Positions 28,001 to 38,403 of a stretch of 64,000 bases of DNA are shown piece by piece. A program made the translations under genes and the position numbers. The DNA is from Membranipora membranacea (taxonomy: Eukaryota > Bryozoa > Gymnolaemata > Cheilostomatida > Membraniporidae), in NCBI GenBank assembly GCA_914767715.1, contig OU612067.1, forward strand, positions 11,100,001 through 11,164,000. The letters are read 5' to 3'. The notes beneath the pieces are model-generated. The model was not told the DNA's origin, made no database searches, and worked only from the letters and a program-made list of their open reading frames with translations. Numbering within the stretch: position 1 is the first letter of the stretch; every line of letters begins with the position of its first letter.

Positions 28001-29829
28001 ACAACTCAATGTTAAGGTGTGAGTCAAACTTAACACCTGTCCGCATGGTACCAGTTTTGATAACTTTGTTAGCTCAACTTGAGTATATGTATGAGTATAA
28101 TCATGATTCATATGCAAACTGCATGGTCACTGTTGAGGGAAACCATACCTGTAGGCAATAGTTGTGGGTAAAATGAATGCCATACTTGATCGAGGCGCTA
28201 CAGATTGGAGCTAGACCTTCTCAATGTGCAGCTTATCTTTTAAACTCTGTCTGTTTTGTAGTGAGGATCTAGAGTGGCTAAGAAGCTTCCAAGGCCAGCA
28301 GATGCCTCTGCAAATATACATTGATCTCCACTCGGTTCCGTGGCACTCAGTGAGAAGTTTACCACTTAGTCCCTGTGAAAACCTGCCTCCTGTTGTCAAC
28401 GAGGATGTGGCATCTAGCTTTAGTCTCATAGTTGGTGTGAAAGGACAACTGCTGAATGCGAGTGTGCCTCTTGAACTCTTCATCGACCAGGTAAAGCAAT
28501 TTGGCAATAAGATGTGACCTCAATTGTGTTTTATGCTCAGTCACTGTTACAGAGAACAGTCAGTAATGAAGATCTCAGAGAAACTTTGATATTAGCTTTG
28601 TTAGGCATAAGTATAATAGTTATCTACTTGTTGGATACGACAAATGGACTGTGTATGAGATTGATCTAACAACTTTTCCCTCCAATGAGTTGAGTTATCT
28701 ACTCATTGATATTAAGTGGACAACTCAATTAATGAATATCTACCAAGATATAAATAAAATTGACATCTTCTTATATTATTACACCAAGATAATGCTACAC
28801 ATTTATTTTTTATTTTTGCATAGCTTTATTCATTTTATTATTTATTTATTACAGGAGGACTTTGATCTGGAGTACATGGAGTTAGACTTACTAATGTTAG
28901 ACATTGAGCTCAAAGGTGAATCCTGGGTCAAGTTTGACAAAGTCACAAAAACCATCCGAGGCTTGCCATGGGATATTGAGCCACCTAAAACATACCAATA
29001 CACTCTGAAATGTACAGACTCAATGGGCAAGACTGCCGAGCATGATATCGAGTTACAGATTACATCCCCTCCGTTTACTTATAGCGAACCGACCAATGAG
29101 ATGGGACTAGTAATCGATGAAAAATACTCATTATTTGCAAACAGTATAAGTAAGCAACTTGCTGTAGTAGATGGGCTCAATGAAGCTTTCTCAGGTGTCG
29201 GTGCACCTGTACTAAGTATCCTTGACATTAAGCCTGGTTCAGTGGTCATAAACTTTACCCTGCATGACAGAAATAATGCCGAAGACTGCGACATCGTTCA
29301 GCGCTACGGTGACGAAGTCGCTAACGGTAACTTCATGATGCGACTGGAATCTTATAATGTGAAGGAGTTATCCTTTACTCCTCAGGGTTCATGTAGTCAT
29401 CTAGAATCTGCTGTCTACACGCCTCGAAAAGGACCTGGAAAAATTATAAATGGTCACGGATTTAAACTTATGTACATTATAATACCAGTAGCTATAGTTT
29501 GTGTGCTTGTGATTATTGTAATTGTCGTAGTTTGTTGCATCAAGTGTAGAAAGAAAAAGAGCCACGACGTCAGTAAAAGCAACGGACACGGGAAGTACAT
29601 CGAGACAGGTGTCCCAGTTGTTTTTGAAGAAGAAATGAAGGATATTAAAACGGAACCAACCGAATCAGAACCGCTGATGGAGGAAAATTGTAATACTCCC
29701 AAACCACCTGCTTATCCACACAATGGCACTTCTTCCCCTGAGGCTGTGCCCTTTAACACAAACAATCATAACAATACAGGGGGGTACCCACCCACCCCGC
29801 CTGTCAGCGAACCTGATGAACAGCGATAA
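13099..29829 (+). CDS. DAG1: Dystroglycan (alpha/beta precursor)
   Basis: Exons: 13099-13239, 15795-16449, 20636-20669, 21478-22216, 25879-26031, 26956-27192, 27700-27932, 28262-28490, 28855-29829. All are GT-AG with consistent phases, giving about 1131 residues (vertebrate forms ~895). Order: signal peptide (1-~22); cadherin/Ig-like domain (LPQWMSFDTRAGTLQGVP); S6-like domain with two Cys and the RRLKR furin-type site ending at residue ~251; Thr/Pro mucin region (~267-520); cadherin-like 1 (~530-653); SEA-like 1 (~654-790); cadherin-like 2 (~808-900); SEA 2 with PGSVV at ~935; transmembrane helix (~1013-1037); and a cytoplasmic tail with RKKK, GVPVVFEEE and PPAY. In the family the mucin part carries matriglycan that binds laminin, and the beta tail binds dystrophin. 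The match of domain order, furin site, SEA cleavage pair and tail makes the identity firm. The C-terminus is shorter than in vertebrates. Confidence 0.93.
13240..15794 (+). other. Dystroglycan intron 1
   Basis: 2.55 kb intron, donor GTAAGA, acceptor TTTTTACAG. No coding exon seen. The only notable content is the family C inverted-repeat element at 15564-15690. Confidence 0.7.
15564..15690. mobile_element. Short inverted-repeat element, family C copy 1
   Basis: It has outward-facing arms of the type AGACCAAGTTTGGTCC...TTGCCTG and CAGGCAATTGGATTTAACTT around a core with GCTCCCGATCAACTGGTC and GGGAGCAACTGGAATGC. Related copies lie at 30191-30320, 47751-47850 and 50991-51120. This is a MITE-like element. 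Confidence 0.55.
16392..16406 (+). other. Furin-type cleavage site of alpha-dystroglycan
   Basis: Codes RRLKR followed by QVG at the end of the S6-like domain and just before the Thr/Pro region. Human dystroglycan has RVRR|Q at the same place, where proprotein convertase removes the N-terminal module. The equivalence rests on position and context. Confidence 0.8.
16450..20635 (+). other. Dystroglycan intron 2
   Basis: 4.2 kb with no coding exon that fits the required phase. It holds a C-run near 18533-18547 and a set of direct and inverted copies of an ATAGTCTCT motif at 19497-19555. Confidence 0.6.
20636..20669 (+). other. 34-nt dystroglycan microexon
   Basis: Acceptor TTTCTTGTAG, exon, donor GTAAGT (perfect consensus). 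It encodes DIIDTTTPSSSV in the frame passed on by the previous exon. Exon 2 ends in phase 1 and the mucin exon needs phase 2; 34 bases convert one to the other. It forms the start of the Ser/Thr/Pro-rich region. Confidence 0.8.
21121..21228. mobile_element. Short inverted-repeat element, family B copy 1
   Basis: Starts TCCCACAATGCAA and ends with its reverse complement, TGCATTGTGGGA, in about 108 bp. Inner bases next to the left end read CTGGTATTCCCAG. Other copies lie at 45442-45541 and 52907-53139. Confidence 0.65.
21301..21400. repeat. 50-bp tandem duplication
   Basis: Two adjacent 50-bp units beginning AAACACATGCA and ending ACCTGATATG, differing at a few positions, just upstream of the mucin exon acceptor. 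Confidence 0.9.
21478..22216 (+). other. Mucin-like Thr/Pro exon of dystroglycan
   Basis: A single 739-base exon coding almost only Thr, Pro, Ser, Ala, Val and Glu. From about 21610 to 21750 it is built of PTTT(V/M) repeats on a 15/30-base period. In the family this region is O-mannosylated and carries the laminin-binding glycan. Long reading frames on the opposite strand here are by-products of the repeat. Confidence 0.9.
22217..25878 (+). other. Dystroglycan intron 4
   Basis: 3.7 kb, donor GTGAGT, acceptor CATTTTCAG. No exon or recognised repeat seen. Confidence 0.6.
27700..28490 (+). other. Membrane-distal SEA-like module of dystroglycan
   Basis: Exons 27700-27932 and 28262-28490. It corresponds to the second SEA module: PVVKLSI sits where the second has SVVINFT, followed by a Cys (ITDCPTR) and a later Cys (SPCENL). 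The Gly-Ser cleavage pair is absent, so this copy should not self-cleave. Assignment rests on alignment by eye with exon 9. Confidence 0.55.
29236..29241 (+). other. SEA autocleavage Gly-Ser pair (alpha/beta boundary)
   Basis: Codes Gly-Ser in KPGSVVINF, matching the GS(I/V)VVEW context where vertebrate dystroglycan is cut into alpha and beta subunits. Two Cys that follow (EDCDIV and GSCSHL) match the disulfide pair of the beta ectodomain. Confidence 0.8.
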
Positions 29830-32089
29830 AAGGCTAGCCAGTTTTGTACAGTTCTATTTTATAGTCATGAAGTACACAAGCATAATTAGCTCAGTTGCTC
29901 TCGCCAATGCCAAAATTTAATGGTTATATAAGCACATTTTTTATAATATTCATTCACTCTCGTTTGATGACAGGCGTTCATTACTGATGAATTTTTCCAG
30001 CGACTTTCAAATTTTGCATATCTACTAAAGACACTTTTGCCTTGTCTTTGTATCAAATCGAAATCATATGACAGTTCACTACCTAGAGATGACAAGATCG
30101 CCAGTTGGCAACAAAAAAGCTGTAACTTAGTCAGCGGTTTGATTGACGATGAACATTTTTTTTGTTCCCGTTATAAAGTAGTCATGCATTCCTAGGACCA
30201 CACTAGATCGAGGATGATCCAGTTTGCCTACATTCAGGATTTTAGCCGCCGCCGGCTCACAAATAGAATGGGAGTGACTTGACTGTGAGCAAATTGGATC
30301 AAACTTGTTCTAGGACCACACTGCTTTGTGTATTGTAATTTAGTTTGTTATTTCTGGTAGAGTTTATTTTATACCCTGTTCTGTTACCCCCTAATGTTTA
30401 TTATGACTGTTGCCGGCTGAACATTTCATTCGTCATTATTTTCTTTTGAAATCTTGAAGGTTTACCCGTCACCACATAGCCCTAATCCTTTTTTATACAT
30501 ACTGCTGGATCAAGCTCATATCTGATAGATAAAGATGTAACTATACTGCACTGTCCAGTTTGTGGCCCTGAGATAACTGATATAGCGTTGCAATACTGAG
30601 CCTAAAACTAGCATGTCTTGACAAGCCTAGTTCATAGTATCATACCCAGTATCAGCTCTGAACCAAATATTTGAGCTTACTTCAGCTTTATGTTGCTAGA
30701 ATTACTACAGCAATAACCCTGTATTCACAACTGGACTTAATCATGATTATAAATTGAGGAAAACCACTCCTAATCTTCACTTCTCAATACGATTAATATA
30801 GGCAAGGGGTACCAGGGCTCTGCTGTTGCTCCTTGATATAGGAAATTATTCAGACTGGCATGCACCATTGGAGAAGTCTCTTATCTGGGTAAAATGATTG
30901 CATCAAAGTACCATCTACAATCCCAAATTTGGATGATAACTTACTCATAAACAGCATGAGGAATCAGGAACCGAACTCCTCCACAGAAATGCGAGAGTTG
31001 TCTATTGAGTCTACTGCAGTTTGTCTACTGTAGGCAAAAGTATGGTTTGGAGTTGTCTCTTTTATCGGCATGAGAAGACAACTAACACATATTTTGGTAC
31101 TTCTCACCGTTGATAATGCCAATGATAAATTATCATATCTACCAAACTTTTTTTTCATTACAATATTGTATCAGTTAATACGTATGCCCATAAAATATAT
31201 TTCTTCGTACCACTGAAGCTCTGAACAAACTCAAGATACAGATCAGAGGTATTTATGAGCAGAGTTTATTAGGACACAACGAGACAGAAGAGAGATCCAA
31301 GGGTAGTGTATGTCTCCTAAACAATATCAGATTCAAAGAACTAAGTTATGAGCTGTATTCAGGTTTTTTTGATGGTGTTTTAATCATTAAAGCAAGGTAT
31401 GGGGGAAAGCGTCGACGGAAATAGTCTCGGATATCTCCTCAAGTATAAAGTCTATAGTTTCCCAGAGATCATTGGTTTTTATTAGTATAGAACATAGATA
31501 GCATATAAAACAAGCAGACAGAGCATTACCCAAAGGCCGAAAAATATGTATTATTCTGTTGAAAAAAAATGTTGTGGTTTTCCTAGCATTGCTCTTTGTG
31601 ATTTGCACATCTCAACAACTTAGGTATGAATTGGTTGCTAAAAGGAATTCAGAATTCAATTTCTTGGTGTAAATCAAAAAAACAAATTCATCACAGCAAG
31701 TCTTTATCTCAAGTAAAACATTCAATCTAGTCATTGTATGCTGAAAACAGGTCATCAGAGCCCACATATAGACACGGATACAAACATTATATTGGTGCTG
31801 AACGCAGAAAAAAGAAGCATTGTGAAAAAAATAAGAAAAAAGTTAAATAGCACACCCTTTTGTGGATTCATCCGCAGGATATTTTTCTACGCATGATATA
31901 TAATATAATATATATAACATCATGAATAAAGTTTGCATTTTCGACATCAAACACACAACATTGAGCCTACTGCTTAAAAGGTAAGGGCAGATAACTTGAT
32001 ATCTGCTTTAGTAAACCATGTCACTTTTCTTTAACGGGAGTAAAACATACGACTCCTGCTTCCCACATGGGAACATCATTACTGAAGCT
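29830..32089. other. Convergent spacer between dystroglycan and HEPN gene 1
   Basis: This holds the 3' ends of two convergent genes. No coding segment supported. A family C inverted-repeat element lies at 30191-30320. Confidence 0.6.
30191..30320. mobile_element. Short inverted-repeat element, family C copy 3
   Basis: Ends CCTAGGACCACACTAGATCG (left) and AAACTTGTTCTAGGACCACA (right), with GATCCAGTTTGCCTACATTC inside and a G/C-rich centre. The arms share the GATCCAGTTTGCCT / AAATTGGATCAAACTTG theme of the family. Confidence 0.55.
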
Positions 32090-34666
32090 CTAATCGTCTT
32101 CAGTTCGGACAACAGTTGGAATATTGTCCTTTTCTTCATCTGTCTCCTGGTCGGCCAATTTCTCCCTCGCTTGTTGCTCTTCTTTCTTTGCTTTCTGCCT
32201 CGCCTTCTTCTCCCATTTCTTGTTTGCTTTCTCTACTAAGGGTGGTCCAGGCAGTTTGTCGAGATGACCTGAGCTAATAACTGTCTGAGTTCCTTGAGTT
32301 ATCATCTCCGTTTTTTCTGAAGTTCTATCCTCCGGTAATCGAGCAATCACAGACGATTTCGGCCCTTTTATTCGTTCATCCGATAGCTCATCTAGCTCTG
32401 TCTTCACTCTTTGATAGACCCTCTTCAGCTCCTGGTGCTTACTTTTTTCTTCTTCTAGCTGTGATTCAAGGCCTCGACTCTGCTCCTGGCTTATCTCAAG
32501 CTGAGTGACCGTTTGTTCAAGCTCATATACAGCTCTAAAACAGTGATAGAAAGCAGTGCACTCACTCCTGCATGTTCATATTCGATTTTATGAACGCATT
32601 AAGTCCATTTGATTGCACTAAGAATGAGTGACGCTATAGCTGACCACTTGTAAAAAAAACATTTATGAAGCAGCTTTCATGAATTTTAGAGAATTTTCAC
32701 TTCACTTGGTTGACAATCACTGCAAAATGTAACAGCTGCAAGATTTTAAGCCAGATTCATCACCTAACAATCAAACGCAGTCGTCTGGCGACTTTCTTTT
32801 GTTTTATTTGACCAAATCTTTAAACTAAGAGGCCACATGACAAGGCTTATTATAACCCCATGACATTGTCACATCCAGCAAAAAAGAAGCTGCAAAAAAA
32901 CCAAAGCCAAGTATTTACCAAAAACATCGGGTAAATCAGGGCGAAATCAATTTCACTAGTGCTAGTGGCATTTTATTGTGTTACTAGTGGCACTTTCGGG
33001 CGATATAACAATGGCCAGTGTTCCAAACGACTTTACTTTCTTGTCTATGAGTGTCACAATGCCATGCATGATAACCAGGTGCATGGCAAAAATGCATTAT
33101 ATCAAGTCTTGATACCTAATGATCTGTTTCAGTACGAAGCCTATCACTAGCTGCTGCGATTGAGATTGATATTGATATATATGCTTCGGCAAATTAAAAA
33201 CTCACACAGTTTGTAACTCTCACAAAAAGATGATGATGATGCGCTTATGTAACGTTACCACTCACTCTTATTTTGCTCTACGGAGGGGGCAGAGGGGGAG
33301 GGGTATTTGAATCAAAATCAGCCGCAATCGCAGTCTGATTGCTCGCTCACTTAGACCTGCTAGGGTCTCGCGCACAAATTGCCACTCGTTGATGGAATTT
33401 GTCTAATTGAAAGACCAATTTAGCGATAATTTTGAGCGATGTGATGGTGATAATTTGCTTTAGTAAGCATTGCCCATTCCAATCGTAAAACCCTCCGAGG
33501 CAAATGTGAGTTATATATAAAAAGAAATTCAAAAGCAATATTCTATAGGTTAGCTTCATGAATTACTGCCTACAGCATAAAAGAGTGGCTACTATTGAGC
33601 AATTCTTAACAAACTTCTTACTTCCATTTTGTGTGTAAGACTACATACCTTTTGTATCCTTTCATTAGTCCTCTGTAGTCGTTAACGTTGATAACTGACC
33701 AATATTCTATCCGCTGAAAATAAAGTACAAGAGGGTGCGATGATGACGTTTTCATCATTTTTAACTAGGCTCACCTTGTTTTTCAACTCACTAAATACTA
33801 CTATGTCATGTCATTTAAACCTATAACCAACTCAATCAAATAAGCAGGTTGGTCATGGGTGTATGGGGAGGGGGGAGTGTGTTGGGTTGTCGGCTTTGAT
33901 TTGTAAATGGATTATCACTAAGGTATGCACAATAATGTATGGGTATGATCAATATATATCTGAATGATTAAATTTAATGCCTGTTCGTACACCTGCAGTA
34001 CCCATGCACTAAGTGTGCCTCAAATGGTTCAGAATCTGACAAACTCACCATTTTCTCTATGTCCTCCGTATAAAGCGTTTTAAATATGTCGCTTTTGGTG
34101 AGAATTTCATTATAGCGGTCGATGAGATCTTCTCTCTCATCGTGCTCTAGGTTTGGTGGTGAGCGTTGGAAGCTTCGCTTGCTATAATGGAACATACTGT
34201 TTCTAATGTCCTTTATACGGGTCATATCCGGTTTCCCGTGGTTGAATATCCCCAGCTCCCTCAGAGCACTGGTCACTTTAGTATCACTGTTGAAACAGAC
34301 ACGTATCAGCGCTCCCAGTGTCAATGATTTTACATCTAGAGCCAGGAATTCGTGTACCTTTTTCTTCTCAGGCTCAGTACACCTTAAATCTTTTGAAAGC
34401 TTGCTTAACCTTTCTTGTTCTTTGAGTACGGTATTCTTTTCTGGCTCAGTACGCCTTTTCTTTTTTGAAAGCATGTCGAAACTTTCCAGAATTTTAGGAT
34501 CAAGGCAAACTAACTCTGTCAATAGCTGAGTCAACAGTTTTTCTAGTTTGACTGATATGAATGCAGTCAAAGCTACATCAACTGAGGCATTCCATAGCTT
34601 CTCATCTATATCCTTGTAATGTACCCTGTTACTCTGCCTCTGCCATTCCCTTCCATCTTTTGCCAT
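32090..34666 (-). CDS. HEPN-like domain protein with coiled-coil tail, copy 1
   Basis: Exons (minus strand): 34666-34049, 33713-33649, 32534-32090; AG/GT borders, phases 0 and 2, stop TAG. About 375 residues. Exon 1 encodes a helical domain (LWNASVDVALTAF, KLEKLLTQLLTEL, then RIKDIRNSMFHYSKR). RNSMFH at 34187-34204 fits the HEPN motif R-(N/D/H)-x3-H, which in catalytic members forms an RNase site. RIK..RN...H recalls the DZIP3-type HEPN group, but no search was possible. Exon 2 codes the linker RIEYWSVINVNDYRGLMKGY. Exon 3 is a coiled coil (ELEQTVTQLE onward) and a Lys/Glu-rich tail. No membrane segment. RNA binding or cleavage is inferred. The start ATG at 34664-34666 lies just inside a likely acceptor (TTTAG), so a 5' exon is possible. 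The paralogue lies 3.1 kb upstream on the same strand. Confidence 0.7.
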
Positions 34667-36541
34667 TCTTCCAGAGTCTAAATGAACAAAGAATGGTAAA
34701 ATTAGTTGTCAAGTTAGCCGTCAATGGCTACTTGCTAACATAATTTGGGCCCTAATAGTCATCAACAAGTGGGCCGGCCTCAAGTGGTCTAAAAGGAAAA
34801 TAGGGACATAGACAAGGCCTCTGTGACTTCATCAAGCCCTAGGATTCTGATTTAAACACGGATGAAGAATGGTTGATGGTCGGGGAACACATATGACCTT
34901 GATGGGCATACCAAACGAGTATAAGAATTTGTTACAGGCTCATGGTAATCATGTCATGTGATGACGTGACAACAGCACAATTATCACAACAGTCTTGTGT
35001 TGTGAGGCCCAACAAGAGATAGGTGATTAGTTTCATTCGTATCTGGTCTATTGCTTACAACGGTTACACATACAAAAACTTAAGCTTACAAATGAAATAA
35101 GTTACCCAACACGGCGGTCATCTTTTGGCTAATTTACAAACAGCCATGGCAATTAAGCTTCTGTACAACCGGCCAAGAGAGGGCAGCCAAGCCAACATTC
35201 CTCAGTGTTTCAGAATTGCCACTATTCGTCATTAATATGTTGCGGTGACTGGACCACTTATGCTAATGCTATAAGTGTATACACTATTTGTTTCATGGAA
35301 GGCTTGAGCTATGTGGTACACTTTCCTTCAAGGCAAGGTAAGGACTAGCAAATCACATTTGCTAGGTAAGGACAACAACTGGATGCTAACAATCACAAAT
35401 AAAATCGCTCACCTTATTTACGCATTAGAAGATTCACATTATACAACTACTAAACCCTTGTAAATCTGCTTAATAAGGAAGATGTCTAAGAAAGAAATAG
35501 AACATGTTTTAACCAAAAGAAACAAGCGATTTCTAGGGTTTGTTGTTTACCAACCTTTTGACCTACAAACCTCCGCTGGCGCTGACGGCGCAGCTTCTGA
35601 GTCGGTGTTGTCCATTAATGACTTAGGGCTGTTCGCAGTGCACATGAAAATTCTGATACAGTAGTTTTTGTTCTCGCCTGAAGTAGACTAGCCAGATGGG
35701 GAAGTTACTTCAAGTTCTTAGTCAGGCGAAAATTTAATGTATAATGTTAGCCATTTCTTTATTACAGCATGCCTTGGTTAAAATGATCAATAGTTATCAT
35801 AAAAAACAATCATACATGGTCTCATTTGCCCTCGTTGCATTGATCGGTGATGAATAAAGTTAATATCTATCCATCTATCACAAAGGGAATTGGTTAAATA
35901 ACTTAAATCAAGGAGTATGCTAAAATCATATTGCACCATGTCAATTGCAGCCAATAGAAACTCATGTTTCATATTTCATGCTTGATTGATATTTATCAAT
36001 AAGCTGCAAGCATAGAGTTATCCCCTCTATGGCTGCAAGAGCCTTCAGGTGCTTTCAGTCATAGTACTTGCTATTATTAGCCAAACTGCAGGAATTCAGA
36101 TTTGTGTCTCCTCTACTTGCTAAACTGAGGAATGGTATTTAAAGAAGAACAAGTAGAAAAGTAAAAAAAAGTAGAAGAATGGGGGTGTTAGTCTATATTC
36201 AGCCAAACTTGGATGAGTCAGGCACTGTTTTGTAAAGACAAGGGAATGATATATCATCAAATTCAGCATCGATTAACTCAAAGATGAGCACGCTAGAAAC
36301 TTGAAAGAAAACAGAAGACACAAAAACAGGGAACAGCAAGCAAGATCTAGTATGTGGGATGATCTCCTGAATGAAGCTTAAGACATTTGTTGGATTTTTA
36401 AGTTCACAAGCCAAAATACAAAATAACTTATTTTAAGCGCAAGGTCAAGGTCAATGTTCCTTATCACATAGAGTAGTATCTTTGTAGTGTGGTCTGGTTC
36501 AAATAATATGAGAACATCGCATAGTTGTGAAGATAAAGCTT
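34667..36541. other. Spacer between the HEPN paralogues
   Basis: No coding segment with homology to the flanking genes. A small hairpin CTAGCAAAT-CAC-ATTTGCTAG lies near 35347. Confidence 0.5.
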
Positions 36542-38320
36542 CTAGTTTTCATTGATTTGGGCAAGAGTTGCTGGTAAATAATCGTATCTCTCGTCTGTCT
36601 CATGGCCAGCCAATTTACCAGTTGTCTCCTGTTGCTCTGCTTCCAGTCTACCTTTCTGCTCAATTATAGCTTCACCCTTGTCCTCACTGGAGATACCAGT
36701 TGGGACAGTTTCGTCACCGGTATTCGGAGCCACCACTGGAAGTCCTGGCACATTTTTTAGATGATCCGACTCAATAACAGTTTGGGTCCCTGAACTCTGA
36801 ACTATGGACTCTGAATCAGGAAATTCAGCAATCACAGACAACTTCTGCCATTCTCTTTGCTGGTCCACCAGCTCATCTAGCTGTGTCTTCACTCTTTGAT
36901 AGAGCTTCTTCAGCTCATGAGGGTCACTTTGTTCTTGCTCTAGTTGTGATTCAAGAACGTGACTCTGCTCCTGGCTTTCCTCTAGCTAATCCACCTTCTC
37001 TTTGAGCCGATGTACGAGTCTAAAACAGTGATGTGGAGTCTCAGCTTGAAGACCAACCAACGACCAAAGCATGTTATAGTCAGGCAGCTACTTATGATAA
37101 AGTTGTGAAAGTTTTGCATGGTAAAAAAATTCAATGCTCTACATGGCATGAATTATTGATGGTGGAAAGAGTGCCTTCCATAAGGGAAGTTAATCTCATT
37201 CTCTGCATTAAGATTTCACAGTCTCCCGTAAGTGCTTGTTTCTTGTATTGCACATTGGCAAATTATTTACTTTTGGGTAGTTTCCTTACGTTACCAGTGA
37301 AATCCTTCAAGGTCAAGGTGTGGTTTCAGTGTGAAAAGTTGAAGTTACGGGATTCAAGATGGAGTGCTTAGTAATATGGTCAAAACAGTAACAGGAAAAA
37401 ACTCCAACGCCAAGTACTTCACAATCAGGTTTGTACTCAATGTCCAGTTTCCGATAATAATTACCTGTTGTGGGCGTCCAGAATGGATCTATAGTCATCA
37501 ACATTGACAATTGACCAATAGTCCATTTGCTACAATAGAAAAGTGAGAACACTCGTAAAAAAAAATCAATTTTGTTTAAAAAAGCATAAGGGTATGGGCA
37601 GTATCCATTTTAATCCCTCAGGCCATGAATACCAAAAACTCGATCAAACTAAATGCAAAATTTATTTCATCAAAATTTTAGCTAATCATGGATTGTTTAT
37701 GTATTTAGGAGTTCGATGTTTTTTACGTATGCGGAAAATGGGTTTATACTCACCATCTGTTGAATTTTCCCATGATATAGCATTCGGAATACCCAAGTTC
37801 GATCAAGAATTCTTCCATATCGGTCGATCAGGTTATTGCTCTCATCCTTAATCAGGTTGTGCGGTAATGCACGCTGACCGTAATGCAGCATGCTATTTCG
37901 AGTATCTTTTATAAGGGTCATGTCATCTTTTCCACGATTGAACAACCCAAGCTTTCTCTGTGATTCAATTGCCTTCTCATCAAAGCAGATGACTATGAGG
38001 GAACCGAGTGTCAGAGTTTTGACGTTTCTCAGAAATTCTTTGATTTTTATCTTCTCAGCAATAGGATCGGAATCAGCTGATAGTTTTTTTAACCTCCGTT
38101 CTTCATCCCTGATATATGGTTTCTTCTTCGATCCGAGCAAACTTAACATCTCCGGGTCCACATACACCAACTCAGTCAACAAATCAGTTAGTAGTTGTTC
38201 AAGTTTGATTGCAATGAATGCGGTCAGCGCGGTGTCAAATGAAGCATTCCATAATTTCTTATCGACCTCATTAACATATTCTCTGCTATTCAGTCTCAGT
38301 AAACCACGGGGACTATCCAT
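36542..38320 (-). CDS. HEPN-like domain protein, copy 2, with in-frame stop
   Basis: Exons (minus): 38320-37754, 37529-37465, then 37019 down to TAG at 36986-36988; the same frame then stays open to a second stop at 36542. Exon borders and the 65-base middle exon match copy 1 exactly. The domain reads LWNASFDTALTAF, KLEQLLTDLLTEL and LIKDTRNSMLHYGQR, keeping the R-N-x3-H motif (37883-37900). The third exon starts RLVHRLKEKVD and then has TAG where copy 1 has CAG (Gln), then continues LEESQEQS with clear homology to copy 1. So the protein is either cut to the HEPN part plus linker (~221 residues), or this is a recent pseudogene, a polymorphism or a sequencing error. Start: the ATG at 38318-38320 lies in the same context as in copy 1. 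Confidence 0.65.
37040..37280. mobile_element. Short inverted-repeat element, family A copy 1
   Basis: In the second intron of HEPN copy 2. It shares GTTATAGTCAGGCAG...CTTATGATAAAGTTGTG, CATGGTAAA, GATGGTGGAAAGAGTGCC and CATAAGGGAA with copies at 51665-51921 and 62938-63213. The right half is more decayed than in those copies. Confidence 0.6.
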
Positions 38321-38403
38321 TCTTCTCAAAGCTAAAGTTATGAATGATGAACATGAACATACAGATATGATGAAAGTCGTTAGCTTTGAACATAGATTTG
38401 CTT

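Noticed and set aside
28651-28854. Upstream extension of the last dystroglycan exon as an open frame
   Set aside because: The acceptor TTTATTACAG at 28854 and phase with exon 8 place the exon start at 28855; the extension is AT-rich intron.
33974-34048. C-terminal 25 residues of the open frame in HEPN copy 1 exon 1
   Set aside because: A GTGAGT donor at 34048 is matched by the same donor in copy 2; the residues after it are intron read-through.
34206-34529. 107-codon plus-strand frame
   Set aside because: Antisense shadow of HEPN copy 1 exon 1.
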